Shown piece after piece: positions 31,589 to 40,213 of a DNA stretch of 64,000 nt; position 1 is the stretch's first letter; each line of letters opens with the position of its first letter. This DNA comes from Bradyrhizobium embrapense (GTDB lineage: Bacteria > Pseudomonadota > Alphaproteobacteria > Rhizobiales > Xanthobacteraceae). A model generated the notes under the pieces. The model was given only the letters and a program-made list of their open reading frames with translations. It had not been told where the DNA came from and did not search any database. Location of the stretch: contig NZ_LFIP02000010.1 of assembly GCF_001189235.2 (NCBI RefSeq), forward strand, positions 204,599 through 268,598, given 5' to 3'. A program made the position numbers and the translations under genes.

Positions 31589-32813
31589 TCGCGAGCCGCT
31601 GTCGGGCATCAGGGTTCTCGACCTCTGCCGGGTGGTCTCCGGTCCATTCGCCACGATGCAACTCGGCGATCTCGGCGCCGACATCGTCAAGATCGAGGAT
31701 CCCAGGCAAGGCGACGAAAGCCGCCGCTACGGGCCGCCCTTCATCGGCGGCGAGAGCGCGTATTTCCTGTCGGTGAACCGCAACAAGCGCAGTTGCGCCA
31801 TCGATCTGAAGTCGCCGGCGGGGCGCGATGCGGTGCTCGATCTTGCATCCGCCGCCGATGTCGTAATGGAGAACTTCCGCCCGGGCACGCTCGACAAATG
31901 GGGCCTCGGCTTCAACGCGCTGCGGGCCCGCAAGGGCGACATCATCCTGTGCAGCATCTCGGGATTCGGCCGCACCGGTGCGGATGCCTTGCGTCCGGGC
32001 TACGATCTGATCCTGCAGGGCGAATCCGGCGTGATGGACATCACCGGTGATCCCAAGGGGCCGCCGACCAAGGTCGGCACCTCGATCGCCGATCTCGTCA
32101 CCGGCTTGTATGCGTCGCATTCGGTGCTTGCCGCCTTGATGCGGAAGAGCCGCACCGGCGAGGGCGGTCGGGTCGACGTCTCCATGCTCGACGCGATGGC
32201 GTCGCTGCTGACCTTCAACGCCGGCATCTACTTCGCCACGGGAGAAAGCCCGAGGCGCCGGGGCAACGTCCATCCGACCATCAGCCCGTACGAACCGTTC
32301 GAGGCGCGTGACGGCTGGATCAATGTCGGGGTCGCGAACGACAAGTTCTGGGCGGCCTTTTGCGACGTCATCGACCGGCCGGATCTGCGCGATGATGCGC
32401 GTTTCGAAACCGCCCCGCAGCGTGCGGCGAGCCGGAACGAACTCATCGCGGTCCTCGCTCCCATCTTCGCCCGCAGGAGCTGCGCCGATTGGCTGCAGGC
32501 GCTGGGCGCGGCCGGCATTCCCTGTGGCGCGATCAAATCGGTCGGCGAAGTCTGCGAGACGCCGCAACTCACGCAGCGCGGCATGGTGCAGACCGTCCGC
32601 CATGCCGCTGCGGGAGATGTGAGATTCATTGCCCGGCCGACACGGTTCGGCGACGAACCGCCGGCGCCTTCCACGTCGCCGCCGATGCTCGGCGAACACA
32701 CGCGCGAGGTGCTTGCGGAATGGCGCGGCTGGACCGACGATCGGCTGGAGAGATTCGCCCGCGACGGCGCGTTCGGAGACTTTGGACGGATCTTCGTGCG
32801 ATCGCCCAAGTGA
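31575..32813 (+). CDS. CaiB/BaiF family (class III) CoA-transferase
   Basis: 412 residues. The family opening is present (SGIRVLDLCRVVSGPFATMQ, LGDLGADIVKIEDPRQGDES), then YFLSVNRNKRSCAIDLKSPA, DVVMENFRPGTLDKWGLGFN, ISGFGRTGADALRPGYDLIL and QGESGVMDITGDPKGPPTKV. The catalytic Asp is in the DLVTGLYASHSVLAAL segment. C-terminal pattern: GIPCGAIKSVGEVCETPQL. It moves CoA between carboxylic acids. Overlap with the HAD gene means tight coupling. The PaaI thioesterase follows after a short 11-bp tandem repeat. Confidence 0.93.
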   Translation: MRSSDREPLSGIRVLDLCRVVSGPFATMQLGDLGADIVKIEDPRQGDESRRYGPPFIGGESAYFLSVNRNKRSCAIDLKSPAGRDAVLDLASAADVVMENFRPGTLDKWGLGFNALRARKGDIILCSISGFGRTGADALRPGYDLILQGESGVMDITGDPKGPPTKVGTSIADLVTGLYASHSVLAALMRKSRTGEGGRVDVSMLDAMASLLTFNAGIYFATGESPRRRGNVHPTISPYEPFEARDGWINVGVANDKFWAAFCDVIDRPDLRDDARFETAPQRAASRNELIAVLAPIFARRSCADWLQALGAAGIPCGAIKSVGEVCETPQLTQRGMVQTVRHAAAGDVRFIARPTRFGDEPPAPSTSPPMLGEHTREVLAEWRGWTDDRLERFARDGAFGDFGRIFVRSPK

Positions 32814-32839
32814 GCATCAAGTGAGCATCAAGTGAGTGT
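32807..32839 (+). repeat. 11-bp tandem triplication at the CoA-transferase stop / thioesterase start
   Basis: CAAGTGAGCAT occurs at 32807-32817 and 32818-32828, and a two-mismatch copy CAAGTGAGTGT at 32829-32839. The first copy contains the stop TGA of the CoA-transferase gene. Each copy supplies a possible GTG start, so slippage here would change the gap between the genes and the candidate starts. Confidence 0.75.
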
Positions 32840-32843
32840 CGCC

Positions 32844-33266
32844 ATGAGAGATATCGCCGAGCAGATGATGCGCCGCGCCGTCGAAGACGAGCGGCAGGAA
32901 TTCGGCTCGTTCTTCCTGTCGCGCTTCTTCGGCCTTGAGATCGCCTACCAGGGCGAGGCGTGCATCGTCTCCTTCGACGTCGAGAAGCCCATGTTCAACC
33001 CGCAAGGCACCTTGCACGGCGGCGTTCTGGCGACCGCGCTCGACATCTCGATGGGGCATCTCGTCAACCACGTCGCGGGGCCCGGCACCACGCTCGAGAT
33101 GAAGGTGCAGTACCTCGCCGCGGTCCGCGAAGGGCGCGTGACCTGTCACGCGACCTTCCTCAAGCGCGGCCGCAAGACCTTCTTCCTGCAATCGCAGGCA
33201 TCCACCGCGGCCGGCGAGGCGATTGCGCATGCCACATCGACCTGGCAATTGCTGAGCCGAGGCTGA
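32844..33266 (+). CDS. PaaI family hotdog thioesterase
   Basis: 140 residues from the ATG at 32844 (GTG at 32832 would add four). The hotdog pattern is clear: MFNPQGTLHGGVLATALDIS with the HGG active-site turn and the Asp of the central helix, MGHLVNHVAGPGTTLEMKVQ, YLAAVREGRVTCHATFLKRG, and a final AIAHATSTWQLL strand. Members hydrolyse acyl- or aryl-CoA thioesters. It is the third gene of the group with the HAD enzyme and CoA-transferase, where it may release the acid from a CoA intermediate. Confidence 0.9.
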   Translation: MRDIAEQMMRRAVEDERQEFGSFFLSRFFGLEIAYQGEACIVSFDVEKPMFNPQGTLHGGVLATALDISMGHLVNHVAGPGTTLEMKVQYLAAVREGRVTCHATFLKRGRKTFFLQSQASTAAGEAIAHATSTWQLLSRG

Positions 33267-33449
33267 GAAGCGCGGCCGGTTCGCATCGGCGCGTTGTCGC
33301 GCTGCCAGGTCCCGTTCCTGCGCGCGAAACGGCCACGAGCATTGCCCGGATCGTGATCTCGTTTCATACTATGATGCCGGAAGCGCACCTCCAAGGCGCG
33401 GCCGGCGCGAAGATGCGAGAGGCGATACCTTAAGGGCGGAGAGACGGCG

Positions 33450-34262
33450 ATGCGGTTTCGTCTCGCGTTTGCTTTTGTATCGATGGCGGCGCTGCTCGCT
33501 AATCCGATTGCCGCCGTGTCGCAGGACATGTTGCGCAGCGTTGACCTCGACAGTCCCGACATGACGACGTCGGAGATGACACGCGCCGAAGTCGACGCGC
33601 TCCTCAAGGCCGCGCCTCAAGGAGACCGACACACCGTGGATTTGGACGGAAAGCGGCTGTCGCGCCTCGATCTCTCGGGCCTCGACTTTTCCGGCGGCAA
33701 TCTTCATCTTGTGAAGCTCAACCGGACCGATCTGAAAGCCGCACGCTTCGATCAGGCCAAGCTGAATCAGGCCTGGCTCATCGACGCAGATCTGACGGGG
33801 GCGTCTTTCGTCAAGGCGTCGCTGCTCGGCACGCAGATGCAGCGCGCCAGGCTTGGCGGCGCCGATTTGAGCGGCGCTCGCATCACCGCCGATCTATCCG
33901 GTGCCAGCCTGGTCGGGGCCAAGCTCGCCGGCGCGGATTTGAGCGCCGATATGCGCAACCAGTCGATGGGTCTGATGCGGGGCGTGCTCAAATCCGCCGA
34001 TCTCCGCAACGCGGATCTGAGCGGCGCCAATCTCGCGCGCGCCGATCTCGAATTCGCGCAGTTGCAGAACGCCAATCTGGCGAACTGCAACCTCAGCAAG
34101 GCTGACCTTGCGGGAGCCGACCTCTCCGGCGCCAATCTCGCCGGCGCCGATTTCACCGAGGCCGACCTAGCGTCGGCCGTCTTGCCCGGCGCGACGGCGC
34201 TGGCCGGGGCCCGCAATCTGGACAAGGCCCGGAACCTGGACCTGGCGCGGCGGCCGAACTAG
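33450..34262 (+). CDS. Exported pentapeptide-repeat protein
   Basis: 270 residues. A signal peptide is visible (RFRLAFAFVSMAALLANPIA, cut near AVSQ). From residue ~70 to 255 the A(D/N)Lxx pentapeptide rhythm is continuous: LDLSGLDFSGGNLHLVKLNR, ADLSGARITADLSGASLVGA, KLAGADLSADMR, ADLRNADLSGANLARADLEF, ANLANCNLSKADLAGADLSG. This would form a right-handed quadrilateral beta-helix. Two breaks occur near residues 165-178 (MRNQSMGLMRG). Most pentapeptide proteins known to mimic DNA are cytoplasmic, so a secreted form should have another role. The gene is alone; CBS protein follows 77 bp later. Confidence 0.88.
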   Translation: MRFRLAFAFVSMAALLANPIAAVSQDMLRSVDLDSPDMTTSEMTRAEVDALLKAAPQGDRHTVDLDGKRLSRLDLSGLDFSGGNLHLVKLNRTDLKAARFDQAKLNQAWLIDADLTGASFVKASLLGTQMQRARLGGADLSGARITADLSGASLVGAKLAGADLSADMRNQSMGLMRGVLKSADLRNADLSGANLARADLEFAQLQNANLANCNLSKADLAGADLSGANLAGADFTEADLASAVLPGATALAGARNLDKARNLDLARRPN

Positions 34263-34277
34263 CGATTGAATTGCAGT

Positions 34278-34292
34278 GTCCTGCAGCAGGAC
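34278..34292. promoter_or_regulatory. Perfect 15-bp palindrome GTCCTGC-A-GCAGGAC
   Basis: The arms are 7 bp with a single central base. It lies 47 bp before the ATG of the CBS-domain gene and 15 bp after the pentapeptide stop. The loop is too short for a stable RNA hairpin, so a protein-binding site is more likely. No second copy is seen. Confidence 0.4.
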
Positions 34293-34339
34293 TTATGTTC
34301 TGTTTTGAGGGGGCTGCTGCCTCGCAAGGGAGGTCCTCC

Positions 34340-34759
34340 ATGAAAGTCAAGGAAGTGATGCACAAGGGTGTCGACTGGGTCAGCCCCGATACCCCGATCA
34401 CCGAAATCGCAAAATTGATGCAAGGGCACGACGTCGGCTGCATTCCGATCGGGCAAGACGATCGTCTGATCGGGATGGTGACTGATCGCGACCTCGTCTG
34501 CAAAGGTCTTGCCAGCAAGAACTTCAACCCTGCGCGCACCACAGCGCGCGATGTGATGACCGAAGGCATCCACTGTTGCCGGGAAGACGATGACCTGGCG
34601 AAGGCGGTGCATCACATGGAAACGCTGAAGATCCGCAGGCTGCCTGTCATCAACAAGAGCAAACGCATGGTCGGCATGATCAGCCTCGGCGATGTCGGCC
34701 ACTTTGCCGGTGCCGATCTCATGTCCCAATGCATGAAGAGCGTGTCGGCGCATCATTGA
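34340..34759 (+). CDS. CBS domain pair protein
   Basis: 139 residues from the ATG at 34340 with GGGAGG 6 bases upstream. Two CBS motifs: VKEVMHKGVDWVSPDTPITE, IAKLMQGHDVGCIPIGQDDR, LIGMVTDRDLVCKGLASKNF (1-62), then ARDVMTEGIHCCREDDDLAK, AVHHMETLKIRRLPVINKSK and RMVGMISLGDVGHFAGADLM (70-130). Stand-alone CBS pairs bind adenosine nucleotides and report energy state. The target is not encoded nearby. A perfect palindrome precedes it. Confidence 0.92.
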   Translation: MKVKEVMHKGVDWVSPDTPITEIAKLMQGHDVGCIPIGQDDRLIGMVTDRDLVCKGLASKNFNPARTTARDVMTEGIHCCREDDDLAKAVHHMETLKIRRLPVINKSKRMVGMISLGDVGHFAGADLMSQCMKSVSAHH

Positions 34760-34836
34760 GGCGAGGCCGGTCTGCCGGAAACCGGCAGGTCGGCCGGCAC
34801 CATGGCCGGACAACGATGCGCGTAGAAAAAACGACG

Positions 34837-34913
34837 TGGCGCACCCGACACGATTCGAACGTGTGACCTTTGCCTTCGGAGGGCAACGCTCTATCCAGCT
34901 GAGCTACGGGTGC
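34837..34913 (-). tRNA. tRNA-Arg (anticodon CCG)
   Basis: Read on the minus strand the 77 bases fold as a full cloverleaf. The acceptor stem is GCACCCG with CGGGTGC, discriminator G, and an encoded CCA (34837-34839). The D-arm carries AGCTCAGCTGGATAGAGC. The anticodon stem is TTGCC/GGCAA with loop CTCCGAA, so the anticodon is CCG, reading CGG. The T-arm has GTTCGAATC. It lies between the CBS and SsuD-like genes on the other strand. Confidence 0.96.
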
Positions 34914-35042
34914 GTGCAGGCCACCATTTAGCTGATTGGCTCCGGGTCGGCAACGGCGTTGTCCGGCCCGTTAACGGCTGTAAACTGCCTGCGCCAATAT
35001 GACAGGTCTTCCGAAAAGGCCGTCTTTCGAGGGAGTTTGCCC

Positions 35043-36122
35043 ATGCGTCCGCTGGAATTCGGCTGGTATCTGCCCACGCATGGCGACACCACGGCCTATG
35101 GGCTGATGGAGGCGCAGGTCGCGGGGTCGGCGGAACTCAGCGAGCGCGTGGTCAAGGCGGCCGAGGATGCCGGGTTCGAGTATCTTCTGATCCCGGTCGG
35201 CTCGGTGTGCTGGGAGGCCTGGATCTCCGGCGCCTTCATGGCGGCGCGCTCGGCGCGGATCAAGCCGCTGATCGCGGCAAGGCCCGGCTATATCAACCCG
35301 GTGCTGATGGCCAAGATGATCTCGACCTTCGACCAGATGTCGGGCGGGCGGATCTGCATCAATTTGATCGCCGGCCAGAACGAGAGCGAGGTCGAGGCCG
35401 AAGGCGTCCGCTACGCCAAGGAGGAACGCTACGCGCTGATGGACGAGGAGGTCTCGATCCTCAAGGCGCTGTGGACCACGCGTGGTCCGGTGAACTTCCA
35501 GGGCAGGTTTCACACCATCTCGGGCGCGCATATCCGCCCGCGTCCGCTGCAGCAGCCGTTTCCAAGATTCTATCTCGGCGGCGGCTCGCGGCAGGCCTGG
35601 GAGGTGTCGGCGAAGCACTCCGACGTCCATCTGTTCTGGGGCGACCTGCCGGAGCGGATCGCGGACAACATCGCCGAGATCAGGCGGATGGCGCAGGCGC
35701 ATGACCGCGGCGACGCGATCGGCTTCGGCATGCGGCTGCAGGTGATCTGCCGCGCGAACGAGGCCGATGCCTGGGAGGCGGCCGACCAGCTGGTGCGCCA
35801 CGCCACCGAGCGGCAGAAGCAGGAGATGAAGACGCTCTATGTCAGGTCCGAGGCCAACCAGCGCGTGCAGCAGCTCGCCCGCGACTATGGCGACCTGCTG
35901 ATGCCGCATCTGTGGACCGGGATCACCAAGGTGCGACCCGGCGCCGGCATCGCCGTGGTCGGCAATCCCGAACAATGCGCCGCGACCCTGCAGCAGTTCA
36001 TCGACGCCGGCTGTCACTCCTTCTGCCTGTCCGGCTATCTGCACGACGAGGAGGCCGAGCGGTTCGGCCGCCTGATCCGGCCGATCCTTGCCGCCAACAA
36101 TCGCGGGCGGCTCGCGGCGTAA
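35043..36122 (+). CDS. SsuD-like flavin-dependent alkanesulfonate monooxygenase family protein
   Basis: 359 residues from the ATG at 35043. Bacterial luciferase-like (LLM) TIM-barrel enzyme using FMNH2. It matches SsuD more than other LLM enzymes: EFGWYLPTHGDT at the start, LLIPVGSVCWEAWISGAFMA, ARSARIKPLIAARPG, FDQMSGGRICINLIAG, PFPRFYLGGGSRQAWEVSA, and near the end RPGAGIAVVGNPEQCAATL with FCLSGYLHDEEAERFG. SsuD releases sulfite from alkanesulfonates. No ssuE reductase or ABC importer is next to it, so it is an orphan and the substrate may differ. An upstream in-frame start at 34959 is rejected. Confidence 0.88.
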   Translation: MRPLEFGWYLPTHGDTTAYGLMEAQVAGSAELSERVVKAAEDAGFEYLLIPVGSVCWEAWISGAFMAARSARIKPLIAARPGYINPVLMAKMISTFDQMSGGRICINLIAGQNESEVEAEGVRYAKEERYALMDEEVSILKALWTTRGPVNFQGRFHTISGAHIRPRPLQQPFPRFYLGGGSRQAWEVSAKHSDVHLFWGDLPERIADNIAEIRRMAQAHDRGDAIGFGMRLQVICRANEADAWEAADQLVRHATERQKQEMKTLYVRSEANQRVQQLARDYGDLLMPHLWTGITKVRPGAGIAVVGNPEQCAATLQQFIDAGCHSFCLSGYLHDEEAERFGRLIRPILAANNRGRLAA

Positions 36123-36235
36123 GATGCAGTCCGAATATGCGAGGAAGATTTCCAAAAATTCACGCGCAATTCGGATTCCAACCGGCAATGATCTGGCCTG
36201 ATCTCGCGCCTCGCGGCGCCAACGGAGTTTGAACC

Positions 36236-37276
36236 ATGCACCATCGAGCCTGGCTTGCGGCACTGGCGCTGCTCGCCGTGACGGCGGCTCACGCGCCGAT
36301 CGCATCGGCAACGCAGGCGCAGATCGAGCGTGACAAGAAGCCGGTCAAGGAGATCGCGAGCGGTCGCATTGCCGTCGGCAGCGCGACGTTCCCGGTCTAC
36401 CTCTCGGCCGACTGGTCCAATCCGCTGCCGGACGTCACCCGCGCAGTGCTGGTGCTGCATGGGGTGCTGCGCAATGCCGACGACTATTTCCGCGCCGCGC
36501 TGAGCGCGCAGGCCGCGGCCGGCGAGATCGGCAAGAGCACGCTGATGATCGCGCCGCAATTCCTGATCGAGCCCGACGTCGACGCGTTCAAGCTGCCGCC
36601 GGAGACGCTGCGCTGGAGCCTCTATGGCTGGCAGGGCGGTGAGCCCGCGGTCGCGCCGGGTCCTGTGAGCTCGTTCGAGGCGCTCGACGCCATCCTGACA
36701 AAACTCGGCGACCGCAAGCTGTTTCCGAACCTGAAGCAGGTCGTCGTGTTCGGGCATTCCGGCGGCGGCCAGGTGGTGCAGCGCTATGCGATCGCGGTGA
36801 AGGGCGATCAGGTGCTGCTGCGCGAGGGCATCGGCGTGCGCTACGTGGTCGCCAATCCGTCCTCCTATGCCTATTTCACCAAGCAGCGGCCGGAGCCGGC
36901 GATCGCGGCGACGTGTGAAGGCTACAACAGCTGGAAGTTCGGCATGGACGACCGTCCGCCCTATCTCGCCGAGCCGACACCGGCGGCGCTCGAGCAGGCT
37001 TATGTCGCACGCCGCGTGATCTATCTTTTGGGAACGCTCGACACCAACCCCAATCATCCCGCGCTCGACAAATCCTGCATGGCGGAGGCCGAAGGGCCGT
37101 ATCGCTACGCGCGCGGGCATTCCTATGTCGCGGCGATGCAGGCCCGCGACAACGGCACCCCGAACCACAGCGTGTGGGACGTGCCCGGCGTCGGCCACCA
37201 GGGTGGCAAGATGCTCAACTCGCCCTGCGGCCTGACTGCGGTGTTCGACATCCCCGGCTGCGAGGCCGCGCGCTAA
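36236..37276 (+). CDS. Secreted alpha/beta-hydrolase-like protein
   Basis: 346 residues. Signal peptide HHRAWLAALALLAVTAAHAP, cut near ASA. The alpha/beta core includes TRAVLVLHGVLRNADDYFRA as oxyanion strand, LKQVVVFGHSGGGQVVQRYA with the nucleophile Ser in G-H-S-G-G, and VWDVPGVGHQGGKMLNSP with the likely catalytic His. VIYLLGTLDTNPN could supply the Asp. The C terminus has paired Cys (CGLTAVFDIPGC). This is a periplasmic or secreted lipase/esterase-like protein of unknown substrate. It lies 113 bp after the SsuD-like gene. Confidence 0.78.
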   Translation: MHHRAWLAALALLAVTAAHAPIASATQAQIERDKKPVKEIASGRIAVGSATFPVYLSADWSNPLPDVTRAVLVLHGVLRNADDYFRAALSAQAAAGEIGKSTLMIAPQFLIEPDVDAFKLPPETLRWSLYGWQGGEPAVAPGPVSSFEALDAILTKLGDRKLFPNLKQVVVFGHSGGGQVVQRYAIAVKGDQVLLREGIGVRYVVANPSSYAYFTKQRPEPAIAATCEGYNSWKFGMDDRPPYLAEPTPAALEQAYVARRVIYLLGTLDTNPNHPALDKSCMAEAEGPYRYARGHSYVAAMQARDNGTPNHSVWDVPGVGHQGGKMLNSPCGLTAVFDIPGCEAAR

Positions 37277-37302
37277 AGCGCACCGAGATCAGGTTGAATC
37301 GT

Positions 37303-37371
37303 CATCGCGCTTTAGCTCCTTGTTTGAGCATGATCTTTTCGGAAGACCGCTTCGCAGATTTCCGGATCATG
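37303..37371. repeat. Dispersed palindromic intergenic repeat, copy B (69 bp)
   Basis: Same 69-bp element as 6094-6162 with a few base changes. Begins CATCGCGCT, ends GGATCATG, with the same inverted repeat. Here it separates a plus-strand gene from the end of a minus-strand gene, a usual place for a transcript-end hairpin. Confidence 0.75.
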
Positions 37372-37415
37372 CTTTAGAGCTCGCGCGAAAGCCCGCTGAT
37401 CGCGATGTGGTCGCC

Positions 37416-37820
37416 TCAAGCCGGCACGATCACCTTGCCGATCGGCCACAGCGCGATGCCGGCAAGCTTGAGATGCGCCCAGGCGAAGGGGATGCCGATG
37501 ATGGTCGCCGCCAGCAGGATGGCGGTGATCACGTGGCCGATCGCAAGCCACCAGCCGGCCAGGATGAACCAGATCAGATTGCCGATCACGCCGAGTGGTC
37601 CGGTTCCGATATCGGACATGCCGGTGACTTCGTCGCGGCGCACCGCACGCGAGCCGAACGGCAGCAGCGTGTAGACCGCGATGTTGAACGCCGCCCGCGC
37701 CCAGGGCAGCCCGATAATGGTCACCGCCATGATGACGGCGGCGATCAGCCAGCCGAACGCCATCCAGGCGCCGCCGATCAGGATCCAGAGGATGTTGAGG
37801 AGGATAGACACAGGCTGCAT
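37416..37820 (-). CDS. yccF: YccF domain membrane protein
   Basis: 134 residues from the ATG at 37820. Two homologous halves are evident: LNILWILIGGAWMAFGWLIA with TIIGLPWARAAFNIAVYTLL (1-55), and GNLIWFILAGWWLAIGHVIT with TIIGIPFAWAHLKLAGIALW (75-130). Each has N-x-x-W-x-x-x-x-G and T-I-I-G-(L/I)-P, the YccF signature. Four membrane segments are predicted. The function of YccF is not established. A longer start at 37916 gives 32 extra residues not seen in the family. Confidence 0.9.
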   Translation of the reverse strand: MQPVSILLNILWILIGGAWMAFGWLIAAVIMAVTIIGLPWARAAFNIAVYTLLPFGSRAVRRDEVTGMSDIGTGPLGVIGNLIWFILAGWWLAIGHVITAILLAATIIGIPFAWAHLKLAGIALWPIGKVIVPA

Positions 37821-38227
37821 GGCTGACACCTTCGCGCCGCTTCCGACGCCTCCAATATAGGCCGATGTCGGGCGTGGCGGTAGGTATGGGCGGAGCGCGG
37901 GCTCGCCGCGTTGCATCTCCTTTGATCGCGACTAAGCTCGCGCCGCCGGGCAGGACACGAGAAATCCGCCTCGGAGGGGGAGTTTGTACAATTTCGGAAT
38001 AATGGAAGAATGCCGCTGAGTTGCCCGACGAGTCAAGCTGCCATATCGAACGCCGGCAACCGCCGGCTACTTTGCATGGGGTTGTTTTCGATATTTTGGC
38101 AGCGCGCGCCCTGCGACACGCTATCGCATCCGGCTGTCGGGCTCGTTCGATAGCCTGGCCATGACGACGCGGGCACGTCAGTTGCGGAGAAGGGAATGCA
38201 GTCCCGTCGCGATGCCCCTGATCTGCC
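37821..38227. other. 407-bp intergenic region, no gene recognised
   Basis: The region lies between yccF and the GGDEF-EAL gene, both minus strand. No credible coding frame is seen. The stretch 38017-38100 (TTGCCCGACG, then CGCCGGCAACCGCCGGC and TTTGCATGGGGTTGTTTTCG) resembles a sequence I associate with dispersed copies in Bradyrhizobium genomes; that is memory, not shown here. CCGGC-AACC-GCCGG at 38052-38065 could form a hairpin. Confidence 0.4.
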
Positions 38228-40000
38228 CTACCGCCGAAAACCGCTGGCGCGGGAATAGCCCTGACGGCCTTCCTGGGCCGGGCGTGCCGCCATGCTGGCG
38301 CGAGTCTCGCTGGTGACCGGCGTCGCGGGCTTCAGGTCCTCGAGGAAGATCGGCTTGGCGAAGTAGAAGCCCTGGGCGTAGCGGATCTTGGTCGCCGCCT
38401 GCAGATAGGTGAGCTCCTCGTAGGATTCGATGCCCTCGGCGATCACGGTCATGCCGAGCGCCTCGCTCAGCGATTCGATCGCGCGCAGGATGCCCTGGCT
38501 GCGCGGCCGCTTGTGGATGTCGGTGATGAAGGAGCGATCGATCTTGATCTCGTCGGCGGTGATGTCGGCGAGCGCCGACAGCGACGAATAGCCGATGCCG
38601 AAATCGTCGATCGAGATGCCGACGCCGATGCCGCGCAGGATCGGCACGATCTGGTCCTGGAAATGCGACCGGGTCACGAACGCGTCCTCGGTCACCTCGA
38701 TCATGAATCGCTTCGGAAAGCCGGTCTCCTCGATCGCACTCGCGAAGCGGCGCATGAACTCGAGGTTGGAGGCCTGCTTGGCGGCGACATTGATGCTGAT
38801 CGTCGCCGTGGGGCCGAACGTGTCGTTGATCAGGTCGATCGACTTGACGATCTCCGCCAGCACCAGAAACGTCAGCTCGTCGATCAGGCCGAGCTCCACG
38901 GCGAGGTTGATGAAGGTGCCCGGCGCCTGGATCACGCCCTCGTCGTCGCGCAGCCGCACCAGCGCCTCGATGCCCTTGATCTCCTGGGAGCGGATATCGA
39001 CCTTGGGCTGGAATGCGCAGCAGAAGCGCTTTTCCAGGATCGCCAGCCGCAGCGACTGCTCGATCTTCATCCGCGCCAGCGCCTCGCGCTCCATGCTGTT
39101 GTCGAAGAACGCGGTCGCCCCCTTGCCGCTGTTCTTGACGCGATACATCGCGATGTCGGCGTTCTGGCGCAACGCCTCGTAGCTCCGGCCATGCACCGGG
39201 TAGAGGCTGACGCCGATCGAGGTCGAGGCGAAGATCTCGGAGTCCTCGATGAAGAACGGCGCCTTCAGCCGTTCCTGCATGACATGGATGAATTCGGCAA
39301 CCTCGTCATTGCTGCTGATCGGGTTCAGCAGCAGCAGGAATTCGTCGCCGGAGATCCGCGACAGGATATCGGTCTCGCGCAGCGCGTGGCCGAGCCGCTT
39401 GGACAGCTCGACCAGCAGCGCATCGCCGATCGCATGGCCGTAATAGTCGTTGATGTGCTTGAAGTTGTCGACGTCGAGGAAGGCGAGCGCGAATTGGCTC
39501 TGCGAGGCGTCGCGGATCAGGCCGTTGACGCGATGCTCGATCACCCGCCGCGTCGGCAGGCCGGTCAGCTCGTCGTAGTAGGCGGAGCGGAACAGCTGGT
39601 CCTCGAACGCCTTCTGCTCGCTGATGTCGGTCGAGGTCGAGATCAGGAGATTGCGGCCGGCGATCTGCACCGGCCGATGCGAGGTGAGGAACACGTATTT
39701 TGATGCGCCGCAGGCGAGGACCTCCTCGAGCACCACCGGACGGCCGCTGCGCAACAGGTCCAGATTGGCGGCGTGGCGTTCGTCGCCCGGCGATGGCTGG
39801 CTCGCGCCGGCGGCCAGCTGCAACTGGCTCGCCGCCGCTTCGTTGACCAGGATGAACTGGCCCTGCTCGTCCTGAACGGTGACGCCCGCCGGCAGCAGCT
39901 GGAGAAGATCGCGCAGGATGCGCAATTCATTGCTGAAAATGTCGTCCTGACCGGTACCTGCTGTGCCCGCCTGAAAATCGTTTTTGGTGAAACTATGCAT
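38228..40000 (-). CDS. PAS-GGDEF-EAL cyclic-di-GMP signalling protein
   Basis: 590 residues from the ATG at 40000. A short PAS-like domain (about 30-145; RDLLQLLPAGVTVQDEQGQF) precedes the GGDEF domain (150-310; YYDELTGLPTRRVIEHRVNG, ALAFLDVDNFKHINDYYGHA, ILSRISGDEFLLLL) and the EAL domain (325-565; CAFQPKVDIRSQEIKGIEAL, VRLRDDEG, ISIDDFGIGYSSLSAL, IKIDRSFITDI, MTVIAEGIE). The signature reads SGDEF, a variant still found in active cyclases. The EAL catalytic residues (EAL, DDFG, K of IKIDR, and E of AEGIE) are present, so it could both make and break c-di-GMP. No membrane segment is seen. Confidence 0.93.
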   Translation of the reverse strand: MHSFTKNDFQAGTAGTGQDDIFSNELRILRDLLQLLPAGVTVQDEQGQFILVNEAAASQLQLAAGASQPSPGDERHAANLDLLRSGRPVVLEEVLACGASKYVFLTSHRPVQIAGRNLLISTSTDISEQKAFEDQLFRSAYYDELTGLPTRRVIEHRVNGLIRDASQSQFALAFLDVDNFKHINDYYGHAIGDALLVELSKRLGHALRETDILSRISGDEFLLLLNPISSNDEVAEFIHVMQERLKAPFFIEDSEIFASTSIGVSLYPVHGRSYEALRQNADIAMYRVKNSGKGATAFFDNSMEREALARMKIEQSLRLAILEKRFCCAFQPKVDIRSQEIKGIEALVRLRDDEGVIQAPGTFINLAVELGLIDELTFLVLAEIVKSIDLINDTFGPTATISINVAAKQASNLEFMRRFASAIEETGFPKRFMIEVTEDAFVTRSHFQDQIVPILRGIGVGISIDDFGIGYSSLSALADITADEIKIDRSFITDIHKRPRSQGILRAIESLSEALGMTVIAEGIESYEELTYLQAATKIRYAQGFYFAKPIFLEDLKPATPVTSETRASMAARPAQEGRQGYSRASGFRR

Positions 40001-40213
40001 GCGCCGACCTTGGCAAAGTCCGTTGTAGTTTTGGTTAAGCGGACTTGCTAAATGCCGTGACAGAAAGAGACCCGGGCTGCTTTCGCAAGCCGTCGCGGCA
40101 ATCGTCATTAACAGAGTATCAATGTCGGCATCGGGCGCCGGTGAAAGCGATTGCGGCGCGCGCGGTTGCATCGGCGCGCGCAAATAAAGCGCGTGTACCG
40201 AAAAGCAGACTTA

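Noticed and set aside
34837..34913. tRNA-Arg as the edge of a genomic island
   Set aside because: No integrase, direct repeat of the tRNA end or composition change is seen on either side.
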